Below are positions 1 through 5,382 of a stretch of DNA of 5,382 bases, in pieces; within the stretch, counting starts at the first letter, position 1; the number at the start of each line of letters is the position of its first letter. Origin of the DNA: Candidatus Nealsonbacteria bacterium RBG_13_36_15. GTDB taxonomy: Bacteria > Patescibacteriota > Minisyncoccia > Minisyncoccales > RBG-13-36-15. The notes beneath the pieces were generated by a model. The model saw only the letters and a program-made list of their open reading frames with translations. It did no database searches and was not told the origin of the DNA. The stretch covers positions 7,395 through 12,776 of the forward strand of contig MHLV01000024.1 in NCBI GenBank assembly GCA_001819145.1. Direction: 5' to 3'. A program made the position numbers and the translations under genes.

Positions 1-523
1 GGGACCGGTTGTCTTGCTTTCCCGCGCTTATCCAAAAATAGTTTCAAAACTCTTTGAATTAGAAGTGCCGGAAATCAGCCAAGGTCAGGTTCAAATTAAA
101 TCTATCGCCAGAGAAGCAGGCTCTAGATCAAAAATTGCAGTCTTTTCTCAAGAAGAGGGTATAGATCCTATAGGATCAGCAGTGGGACAAAGGGGAGCAA
201 GGGTAACAGCCGTGATTTCAGAATTAGGAGGAGAGAAAATTGATATTATTGAATATTCAGAAGATCCGGAAAAATATATTGCCAATTCTTTGGGTCCGGC
301 AAAAATTCAAGAAGTTAAAATTCTTCCCAAGAATAAAGCCCAAGTTTTGGTTCCAGAAGATCAGCTGTCTTTAGCTATCGGCCGAGATGGTCAAAATGTT
401 AGATTAGCAGCTAAATTAACCGGCTGGAAAATTGATGTTAGGGGCGCGGGAGAAACTGAAGAAAAAGAAAAGCCTAAAACTCCTGAAGTTAAGAAAAAAA
501 GAGAAAAGATTCAAAAAAAATAA
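1..523 (+). CDS. nusA: Transcription termination/antitermination factor NusA, 3' part (5' end outside window)
   Basis: NusA binds RNA polymerase and nascent RNA and modulates pausing, intrinsic termination and antitermination. The reading frame is open from base 2 (first visible residues GPVVLLSRAYPK), so the gene begins upstream; a TTG at 14 is in frame but is not the true start. The 173 visible residues begin at the end of the S1 domain (LSRAYP, matching the usual LSRT-P). KH1 follows, with ELEVPEI, SIAREAGSRSKIAV and the GQRG loop at visible residues 62-65. KH2 contains IGRDGQNVRLAAKLTGW from about residue 126. After DVRG there is only a Lys/Glu-rich tail of about 25 residues, without the acidic repeats of E. 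coli NusA, as is common outside Proteobacteria. The stop is TAA at 521-523. hppA starts 20 bases later and no terminator lies between, so read-through is likely. Identity is secure from the KH signatures. Confidence 0.96.
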   Translation, partial: GPVVLLSRAYPKIVSKLFELEVPEISQGQVQIKSIAREAGSRSKIAVFSQEEGIDPIGSAVGQRGARVTAVISELGGEKIDIIEYSEDPEKYIANSLGPAKIQEVKILPKNKAQVLVPEDQLSLAIGRDGQNVRLAAKLTGWKIDVRGAGETEEKEKPKTPEVKKKREKIQKK

Positions 524-543
524 TAAAATAAATCTAATATATT

Positions 544-2529
544 ATGATTCTTCTAACAGCTTTGGTTTCTTCTATTTTCACTATAATTTTTGCCATTTTT
601 TTAGCCTGGGATATCCAGAAAAAACCTTCCGGCTCAGAAAAAATGGCTGAAATATCGGGGGCAATCAGAGAAGGAGCTAAGGTTTTTTTGAAAAGACAAT
701 ATAAAACGATTAGTCTTGTTGCCCTCTTGTTGTTTTTTATTATCTTAAAATTCATCGGCTTGAATGCTGCTTTTGGGTTTTTAATCGGGGCTGTTTTCTC
801 TGGCATTGCTGGAGTCTTGGGTATGTTAGTTTCTACTCAGGCCAATGTTAAAGTGGCAGAAATTGCCAAAAAAGGGTTGGCTCCAGCTTTATCGCTTGCT
901 TTTAGGGGAGGATCAATCACCGGGCTTTTGGTGGCTGGCCTCGGGCTTTTAAGCGTTTCTGGTTTTTATTTTTTAACTAAAGATTTAACAGCTTTGGTCG
1001 CTTTGGGATTTGGTGGAAGTTTAATTTCTGTTTTTGCTAGGTTAGGCGGAGGTATCTATACTAAAGCCGCAGATGTTGGGGCTGATTTAGTTGGAAAAAT
1101 AGAAGCTGGAATCCCAGAGGATGATCCAAGAAATCCAGCTGTCATTGCTGATCAGGTTGGCGATAACGTAGGCGATTGCGCTGGAATGGCAGCCGATCTT
1201 TTTGAAACTTATGCCATCACTTTGATTGCGACAATGATTCTAGGTAATTTAATCTTTTTTAGTCAACCCCAGGCTATTCTCTTGCCTATTTTATTAGCTA
1301 CTATTGCTCTTATATCCTCGGTAATCGCTATTTTTTTTGTCAAACTTGGCAAAAATCAAAATATAATGTCAGCTTTATATAAAGGAATAGTCGGAGCTGG
1401 GGTTATTTCGGCTATTGGTTTTTACCCCGCAATTAAAGAAGCTGAAGCTGAACTTGTTCTTCCTCCTTTTTCCCTTTATTTTTCAGCCTTAGTTGGTTTA
1501 GTAATCGCAGCTTTTGTTTTTTTAATTACTGATTATTTTACTTCCACAAAATATCGCCCGGTTAAAGCCATTGCCAAGGCTTCTGAAACCGGCCACGCAA
1601 CCAACATCATATCAGGCTTAGCTACCGGTATGCGCTCAACAGCCCCTATTGTTATTCTGATTTCTTTGGGAATTTTAATTAGTTTTCAGATGGCAGGTCT
1701 TTATGGAATAGCTTTGGCCGCCCTAAGTTTACTTTCTCTAGCTGGTATAGTTATAGCTCTAGATGCTTACGGCCCCATTACTGATAATGCCTCAGGTATT
1801 GCTGAAATGTCAGGCTTAAGCTCTAGCGTCAGAAAAGTAACTGACGCTTTAGATGCTGTTGGCAATACCACTAAAGCCGTTACTAAAGCTTACGCCATAA
1901 CTTCAGCAGGACTAGCAGCTTTAGTGCTTTTCTCCGCTTATACTCAAGAGCTTCAGGCATTAGGATTCAAAGTTGATTTTTCTTTAGGAGATCCTAAAGT
2001 CCTCGTCGGTCTTTTTATTGGCGGGCTCTTGCCCTACCTTTTTGCAGCCCAAGCTATGGAAGCTGTAGGCAAGACCGGTTCAAAAGTAGTTGAAGAGGTC
2101 AGAAGGCAATTTAAAGAAATAAAAGGCTTAATGGAAGGAAAAGCAAAACCAGAATATGGAAAATGCGTTGATATTGTTACTAAATCAGCCTTAAAAGAAA
2201 TGATGCTGCCCGCCTTACTGCCTGTTGTTACTCCTATTTTAGTGGGCCTAATTTTAGGAAAGGAAGCTTTGGGCGGACTTTTAATTGGTTCAATTGTCAC
2301 CGGTCTTTTTGTAGCAATTTCTATGACTTCGGGGGGAGCCGCCTGGGATAATGCTAAAAAATATATTGAGGAAGGAAATTTAGGAGGCAAAGGCTCCTTT
2401 GCCCACCAATCAGCTATTACCGGCGATACCGTCGGCGATCCCTATAAAGATACTGCTGGCCCCGCAATCAATCCAATGATTAAGATTTTAAATATTGTAG
2501 CCCTATTAATTGTAAGTTTGCTGGTTTAA
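544..2529 (+). CDS. hppA: Membrane-bound K+-independent H+-translocating pyrophosphatase
   Basis: An integral membrane enzyme that hydrolyses cytoplasmic pyrophosphate and pumps ions out, energising the membrane. At 661 residues it is full length for the bacterial family (roughly 660-770), with many hydrophobic helices (family: 16). Catalytic motifs are intact: DVGADLVGK at 177-185, EDDPRNP at 192-198 with DQVGDNVGD at 203-211, DNASGIAEMSG at 414-424, GGAAWDNAKKYIE around 598-609 and GDTVGDPYKDTAGP at 627-640. The class-determining stretch GNTTKAVTK has Lys444 and Thr447. In the family, Lys and Thr here mark K+-independent enzymes and Ala with Gly/Ala mark K+-dependent ones. Na+ pumps are K+-dependent, so H+ is the inferred ion. 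Ala449 replaces the usual Gly before YAI. ATG 544 gives a normal N-terminal helix; no Shine-Dalgarno precedes it. It sits 20 bases after nusA, probably on the same transcript, and ends at a hairpin terminator. Confidence 0.96.
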   Translation: MILLTALVSSIFTIIFAIFLAWDIQKKPSGSEKMAEISGAIREGAKVFLKRQYKTISLVALLLFFIILKFIGLNAAFGFLIGAVFSGIAGVLGMLVSTQANVKVAEIAKKGLAPALSLAFRGGSITGLLVAGLGLLSVSGFYFLTKDLTALVALGFGGSLISVFARLGGGIYTKAADVGADLVGKIEAGIPEDDPRNPAVIADQVGDNVGDCAGMAADLFETYAITLIATMILGNLIFFSQPQAILLPILLATIALISSVIAIFFVKLGKNQNIMSALYKGIVGAGVISAIGFYPAIKEAEAELVLPPFSLYFSALVGLVIAAFVFLITDYFTSTKYRPVKAIAKASETGHATNIISGLATGMRSTAPIVILISLGILISFQMAGLYGIALAALSLLSLAGIVIALDAYGPITDNASGIAEMSGLSSSVRKVTDALDAVGNTTKAVTKAYAITSAGLAALVLFSAYTQELQALGFKVDFSLGDPKVLVGLFIGGLLPYLFAAQAMEAVGKTGSKVVEEVRRQFKEIKGLMEGKAKPEYGKCVDIVTKSALKEMMLPALLPVVTPILVGLILGKEALGGLLIGSIVTGLFVAISMTSGGAAWDNAKKYIEEGNLGGKGSFAHQSAITGDTVGDPYKDTAGPAINPMIKILNIVALLIVSLLV

Positions 2530-2546
2530 GTCTAGACCATTAGGAG

Positions 2547-2575
2547 GACAGTCCAGGGACTGTCTTTATATTTTC
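2547..2575 (+). terminator. Intrinsic terminator after hppA
   Basis: The arms gacagtc (2547-2553) and gactgtc (2558-2564) form a perfect 7-bp stem with a cagg loop. The stem can be extended outward by G-U and A-U pairs. A T-rich tail, tttatatttt, follows at 2565-2574. It lies 17 bases after the hppA stop, as expected for the end of a nusA-hppA transcript. The tail is interrupted by A residues, so efficiency may be moderate. Confidence 0.72.
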
Positions 2576-2584
2576 TAACCAAAG

Positions 2585-2629
2585 ACCCTTAATATATAAA
2601 CAACCAAGAATTATAAAATATTTAAGGGT
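2585..2629. repeat. Inverted repeat in the tig leader
   Basis: The arms acccttaa (2585-2592) and ttaagggt (2622-2629) are perfect inverted copies about 29 bases apart. Three further A-T pairs (2593-2595 with 2618-2620) form if one T is bulged. The interval contains TATAAA at 2612-2617, a possible -10 element, but no matching -35 is visible, so a tig promoter is only suspected. The repeat could be an operator or an RNA hairpin. Because the region is AT-rich, chance is possible. Confidence 0.35.
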
Positions 2630-2659
2630 TTAAACATAATAACAACGGAAAATATTTAA
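2615..2659. repeat. 11-base direct repeat AAAATATTTAA upstream of tig
   Basis: Two identical copies of aaaatatttaa lie at 2615-2625 and 2649-2659, offset by 34 bases. Each contains the palindrome AAATATTT. The second copy sits inside a small ggaaa/tttcc hairpin (2647-2651 with 2660-2664) just before the tig start. This could be a paired protein-binding site, but low-complexity sequence makes coincidence a real alternative. Confidence 0.3.
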
Positions 2660-2672
2660 TTTCCTACGGGGT

Positions 2673-3959
2673 ATGGAGTTTGAAATTAAAAAATTGCCAA
2701 AATCTCAAGTTGAAATTGAAATTAAGATATCGTCTTCTGAATTTCAAGGCGCTGTTGATAAGGCAATCTTTCGGCTCGGCCAGAATCTTGAAATTGAGGG
2801 GTTTCGCAAGGGAAAAGCTCCAAAAAATATTATAGAGAAGAATCTCGGTCAAGATATAATTTTAAAAACAGCCTCTCAATCAGCCATTAAAGAAAGCTAT
2901 CTTAAAATTATTTCTGAAAATAAAATTAAGGCAACATCCAATCCAGAGATTAAAATATTGTCTCCTCCTAAAATAGGGGACGAGTTATCATTTAAAGTTA
3001 AAATTTCGGTTTTTCCAGAAATTATTTTACCTGATTATAAAAAAATTGTTGCCGGTTGTGAAAAAAGAAAAGTTTCGGTAGGAGAAAAAGAGATTAAAGA
3101 TGCTCTTTCTTGGCTTCAACGCTCTAGAGCAAAATTCAGCCAAATTGTAAGACCCGCTCAAAAAAATGATTTTATTGAAATTGAATTCTCTTCTCCTAAT
3201 GTTGAAGGAAACTTAAAGAAAAAAGATTCTTTTTTATTGGGCCAAGGCCATTTAATCCCTGGCTTTGAGGAAAAATTAGAAGGAATGGAAGCCGGTCAAG
3301 AAAAGCAATTTTCCCTGCAATTTCCCAAAGAACATTTTCAAAAAGATTTAGCCGGAAAAGAAGTTAATTTTGAAGTTAAAATGATCTCTGTCCAAAAAAT
3401 GGAACTTCCTGAGCTTGACGACCAGTTTGCCAAATCTTTAGGTCAATTTGAAAATTTAACTGCCTTGGAAAGAAACGTTAATCAAGGATTAAATTTAGAA
3501 AAAGAATTGCAGGAACAGCAAAGACTCCGCCAAGAAATTATAGAGAAGATAATCAATGAAGTTTCTTGTGAACTTCCAGAAGCTTTGATTGCGGAGGAAC
3601 AAAGCCGTCTACTCGAAGGTTTGAAAAAAGAGGTTGCTAATAAATTCCAGATTAGCTTTGAAGAATACCTAAGAAAAATCAAAGAAACAAAAGAAAACCT
3701 CTGGCAATCTCTGAAAAAAAGGGCAGAAATTAGAATTAAGGGATCTTTAGTCTTAAATAAAATTTCAACTATTGAGAACATCAAAGTTACAGAAGAGGAA
3801 ATAAAGGATGGAACCAATAAGGTTTTAGCGGAACATCAAAGCGCAGAAGAAGCTAAAAAAGGGATTGACTTAGAAAAATTAAAATTGTATATTGAAAATG
3901 ATATAAGGAATGAAAAAACCCTTGAAAAGCTAGAAAGTTTTTCAAACAAAAAACCATGA
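2673..3959 (+). CDS. tig: Trigger factor, ribosome-associated chaperone / peptidyl-prolyl isomerase
   Basis: Trigger factor docks at the ribosomal exit tunnel and shields nascent chains. The 428-residue product has the usual three-part layout and normal length. The N-terminal ribosome-binding domain (about 1-115) carries the docking signature GFRKGKAP at 43-50. A FKBP-type isomerase domain lies at about 155-242, with NDFIEIEF, the GQGHLIPGFEEKLEGMEAG stretch from 190 and LAGKEVNFEVK near 226-236. The helical C-terminal chaperone domain runs from ELPELDDQFAKSLG (244-257) to the end and is rich in Lys and Glu. ATG 2673 begins the typical MEFEIKKLP opening; the preceding cggggt lies too close to the start to be a normal ribosome binding site. 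The stop is TGA at 3957-3959, overlapping the clpP start by 4 bases, so the two genes are probably translationally coupled. The promoter is unresolved within 2576-2672. Confidence 0.96.
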   Translation: MEFEIKKLPKSQVEIEIKISSSEFQGAVDKAIFRLGQNLEIEGFRKGKAPKNIIEKNLGQDIILKTASQSAIKESYLKIISENKIKATSNPEIKILSPPKIGDELSFKVKISVFPEIILPDYKKIVAGCEKRKVSVGEKEIKDALSWLQRSRAKFSQIVRPAQKNDFIEIEFSSPNVEGNLKKKDSFLLGQGHLIPGFEEKLEGMEAGQEKQFSLQFPKEHFQKDLAGKEVNFEVKMISVQKMELPELDDQFAKSLGQFENLTALERNVNQGLNLEKELQEQQRLRQEIIEKIINEVSCELPEALIAEEQSRLLEGLKKEVANKFQISFEEYLRKIKETKENLWQSLKKRAEIRIKGSLVLNKISTIENIKVTEEEIKDGTNKVLAEHQSAEEAKKGIDLEKLKLYIENDIRNEKTLEKLESFSNKKP

Positions 3960-4540
3960 ATTTAATACCTACTGTTATTGAAAAATCGCAATATGGAGAA
4001 AGAGCCTATGATATTTATTCAAGGCTTTTAAAAGACAGAATAATTTTTTTAGCGGGTCCCATCACAGATCCTGTTGCTAACTCTATTATTGCCCAAATGC
4101 TTTTTTTAGCCAGTCACGACCAAAACAAAGAAATCAAGCTTTACATTAATACTCCCGGAGGTTCAGTAACAGCGGGATTGGCAATTTATGACACTATGCA
4201 GTATGTAAGATGCCCGATTTCAACAGTTTGTATAGGGCTGGCAGGCTCAATGGGAGCAACCTTGTTGGCTGCTGGGGCTAAAGGAAAAAGGTTTACCTTG
4301 CCAAACTCTGAAATTCTACTTCATCAAGTAGCAGGCGGAGTAACGGGCGAAGCAATAGAAATAGAAATTACTGCAAAACAAATTATAAAAATTAAAGAAA
4401 AACTTAATAAAATTTTGTCTCATCATACCGGCCAGCCTTTAGAAAAAATTGAAAAAGATACTGACCGAGATTTTTATTTGTCAGCCTCGGAAGCAAAAGA
4501 CTATGGGATAATTGATGAGGTAATAAAACCTAAGGGATAA
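3956..4540 (+). CDS. clpP: ATP-dependent Clp protease proteolytic subunit
   Basis: ClpP is the cytoplasmic serine peptidase that forms a double-heptamer chamber fed by a Clp ATPase such as ClpX or ClpC. The 194-residue product matches the mature family length and begins MNLIPTVIE with GERAYDIYSRLLKDRIIFL, so little or no propeptide is expected. The catalytic triad is complete by alignment with the family: Ser98 in GSMGA, His123 in LLHQ and Asp172 in DRDFYLSA. YINTPGGSV (63-71), which forms the oxyanion-hole and substrate strand, is conserved, as is EIEITAKQI (135-143). One deviation is Gly97 just before the nucleophile, where Ala is usual. The ATG overlaps the tig stop (ATGA), which fixes the start and indicates co-translation. 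The tig-clpP order is as in E. coli, but clpX does not follow: a strong terminator lies 30 bases downstream. Confidence 0.97.
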   Translation: MNLIPTVIEKSQYGERAYDIYSRLLKDRIIFLAGPITDPVANSIIAQMLFLASHDQNKEIKLYINTPGGSVTAGLAIYDTMQYVRCPISTVCIGLAGSMGATLLAAGAKGKRFTLPNSEILLHQVAGGVTGEAIEIEITAKQIIKIKEKLNKILSHHTGQPLEKIEKDTDRDFYLSASEAKDYGIIDEVIKPKG

Positions 4541-4570
4541 AAAATAAAATTACCCTAAAAAGGAATTTTT

Positions 4571-4604
4571 ACAATCTACAGCGTCTGACGCTGTAGATTG
4601 TTTT
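4571..4604 (+). terminator. Strong intrinsic terminator of the tig-clpP operon
   Basis: The arms acaatctacagcgtc (4571-4585) and gacgctgtagattgt (4587-4601) are perfect inverted copies around a single T, a 31-base palindrome. As RNA this gives about 13 pairs and a 5-base loop, followed by a short T run (4601-4604) and then cc. Outer pairing of aaggaa (4560-4565) with ttcctt (4603-4608) is possible but would bury the T run. The position 30 bases after clpP supports operon termination. Confidence 0.85.
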
Positions 4605-4609
4605 CCTTG

Positions 4610-4635
4610 TTGACAACTATTTTTTCTGTTAAAAT
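4610..4635 (+). promoter_or_regulatory. Probable sigma70-type promoter of the surface-protein gene
   Basis: TTGACA at 4610-4615 is a perfect -35 consensus. Downstream, TGTTAAAAT (4627-4635) reads as an extended -10 (TG-N plus TAAAAT, one mismatch from TATAAT). The spacer is 14 bases, short for this pairing; using the overlapping TTGTTG at 4608-4613 gives 16. Transcription would begin near 4642, leaving a leader of about 70 bases before ATG 4712. It starts directly behind the clpP terminator, so the last gene is its own unit. Confidence 0.6.
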
Positions 4636-4655
4636 AAATTAACATAATTAACAAT

Positions 4656-4700
4656 TACTTAATTGGTATCTTTATTAAACTAATGAATCACCAATAAGTA
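4656..4700 (+). promoter_or_regulatory. Possible 5'-leader hairpin before the surface-protein gene
   Basis: tacttaattggt (4656-4667) pairs with accaataagta (4690-4700) over 11 base pairs with one bulged A; the loop is 22 bases. It ends 11 bases before the start codon and falls wholly inside the predicted leader RNA. It is AT-rich and therefore weak. It could influence translation or RNA stability, or be fortuitous. A four-codon reading frame (ATG 4683, stop TAA 4695-4697) lies across its 3' half; I give it no weight. Confidence 0.35.
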
Positions 4701-4711
4701 ACAAAAACAAT

Positions 4712-5382
4712 ATGACAAAAGTAGATTATAAAGCAATCGCTTTAACCTTAGGATTAATTGCTTTCAGCTTTCTCTTTGTTTGGTATGTCTTTGCCTGGAC
4801 AGAACCATCTCAAGTTCCACCAGGAGGCAATGTTCAACCTCCTTTAAATGTTGGTCCTATTGCCCAAGCAAAAGAGGGTATGTTGTGGCTGGCCTATAAC
4901 CCTGCTGTTCCAATCGGCTTAATCGTTCAGTACGGCAACGTCGGCATAGGAACAACGACGCCGCAAGGACTATTTCAAGTTCAGCTTCCCGCATGGACGA
5001 ATCACGATACTGATTCTCAGCATGTCATATTTAGTAATTCAACCGACTCTAATGCTGGCATTCGATTCGGATTCAACCAATCTTCAATGATTGGATCAAT
5101 TAATGTATTAAATCCCGGGGCTACATGGGGTAATCTGATTCTTCAAGATGATGGTGGCAATGTCGGCATAAGAACCGTAAGTCCTATCTATCCGTTAGAT
5201 ATTGCAGGAGCTTTAAGGCTACGGCCTAGCGCTGTGCCGACGGTTGCGCAAGGAGTGATGTATGTGGACAGCACGGGTGCTTTCAAGTGCAGCAATGCTG
5301 CGGGCACGGCTTTTGTGGATTGTGGCGGTGGAGCAGGTGGTGGTTTTTGGACACAATCAGGATCAAATCTTTATCCTAATGA
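4712..5382 (+). CDS. Membrane-anchored surface/fibre-like protein with GNVGIGTT-P repeats, 3' end outside window
   Basis: The frame is open from ATG 4712 to the window end (223 codons plus two bases), so the protein is incomplete. It starts MTKVDYK, then has one hydrophobic segment (about residues 8-29) ending FAWTEP, which is either an uncleaved signal-anchor or a signal peptide. A Pro/Gly-rich linker (PPGGNVQPPLNVG, 36-48) follows. The outer part carries GNVGIGTTTP (75-84), a beta-rich stretch, a diverged second copy GNVGIRTVSP (149-158) leading into LDIAGALRL (162-170), then GVMYVDSTGAFKCSN (181-195) and Cys204 with a Gly-rich run (205-211). It ends in WTQSGSNLYPN, which in such proteins usually introduces another GNVGIGTT unit. 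Similar repeats occur in phage tail-fibre-like and Parcubacteria surface proteins, so a cell-surface fibre or adhesin role is inferred, not shown. The two cysteines could form a disulfide. No Shine-Dalgarno precedes the start; the upstream promoter and A-rich leader support it. Confidence 0.88.
   Translation, partial: MTKVDYKAIALTLGLIAFSFLFVWYVFAWTEPSQVPPGGNVQPPLNVGPIAQAKEGMLWLAYNPAVPIGLIVQYGNVGIGTTTPQGLFQVQLPAWTNHDTDSQHVIFSNSTDSNAGIRFGFNQSSMIGSINVLNPGATWGNLILQDDGGNVGIRTVSPIYPLDIAGALRLRPSAVPTVAQGVMYVDSTGAFKCSNAAGTAFVDCGGGAGGGFWTQSGSNLYPN
4934..4963 (+). repeat. GNVGIGTT-P repeat unit, copy 1
   Basis: Encodes GNVGIGTTTP (residues 75-84), the intact form of the fibre repeat. The following segment FQVQLP takes the place of the usual LDV strand. 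Confidence 0.75.
5156..5185 (+). repeat. GNVGIGTT-P repeat unit, copy 2 (diverged)
   Basis: Encodes GNVGIRTVSP (residues 149-158). Its first 20 bases match copy 1 at 18 positions, then the copies diverge. A single G-to-A difference (GGA in copy 1, AGA here) turns the second motif Gly into Arg154. Confidence 0.7.

Noticed and set aside
432..650. Plus-strand 72-codon frame spanning the nusA end and hppA start
   Set aside because: Out of frame with both real genes; low-complexity Lys-rich sequence from A-rich DNA.
534..806. Minus-strand open frame of 90 codons over the start of hppA
   Set aside because: Lies opposite a clearly identified conserved gene, has no recognisable domain or promoter, and is explained as a shadow frame.
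2034..2390. Minus-strand open frame of 118 codons inside hppA
   Set aside because: Antisense to the conserved C-terminal catalytic region of hppA; composition mirrors that gene and no family is recognisable.
2530..2672. Search for a tRNA, small RNA gene or riboswitch between hppA and tig
   Set aside because: No cloverleaf, T-loop motif or recognisable riboswitch core; only a terminator and short repeats are visible.
2664..2852. Minus-strand 62-codon frame over the tig start
   Set aside because: Overlaps the conserved ribosome-binding domain of tig; no supporting signals.
3482..3817. Minus-strand open frame of 111 codons inside tig
   Set aside because: Antisense of the Lys/Glu-rich helical domain, giving a Ser/Phe/Leu-rich shadow with no sign of selection or start signals.
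3956..3959. Recoded TGA (glycine) as used in Gracilibacteria/SR1
   Set aside because: TGA sits exactly at the end of a normal-length trigger factor and overlaps the clpP start; no in-frame TGA occurs in any gene here.
4531..4563. Possible small hairpin from aggg and ccct around the clpP stop
   Set aside because: Only four pairs and no T run; the much stronger palindrome just downstream explains termination.

Overview
The window is an AT-rich bacterial chromosome segment, all coding on the + strand. It most likely comes from a member of the Candidate Phyla Radiation (Patescibacteria, Parcubacteria-like). The main evidence is the last gene, a single-membrane-anchored protein with a WTEP...PPGGNV...PLNVG stretch followed by GNVGIGTT-P fibre repeats, a style I associate with Parcubacteria surface proteins. 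None of the four visible start codons has a clear Shine-Dalgarno sequence. TGA is used as a stop (tig), so the TGA-as-glycine code of Gracilibacteria/SR1 does not apply. The phylum assignment is inference.

Layout: (1) 1-523, the 3' end of nusA (KH1, KH2 and a charged tail). (2) 544-2529, a complete membrane pyrophosphatase gene, hppA, 20 bases after nusA. Its residues match the K+-independent, H+-pumping class. A short hairpin terminator follows at 2547-2575. (3) 2576-2672, an AT-rich leader with an inverted repeat and an 11-base direct repeat but no convincing promoter. (4) 2673-4540, tig and clpP with a 4-base ATGA overlap: the ribosome-bound folding chaperone and the Clp protease subunit as one protein-quality-control operon. 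No clpX follows. (5) 4541-4711, an intergenic region with a strong 31-base palindromic terminator, a promoter directly behind it and a 5'-leader hairpin. (6) 4712 to the window end, the truncated surface/fibre protein gene, which contains a markedly GC-rich module.

The first four genes are conserved housekeeping functions: transcription elongation, proton-motive force from pyrophosphate, nascent-chain folding and proteolysis. The accessory and most novel part is the final surface gene with its own promoter. No CRISPR array, insertion sequence, tRNA or rRNA was seen. I found no clear undescribed system. The fibre protein and its compositional mosaic are the best leads.
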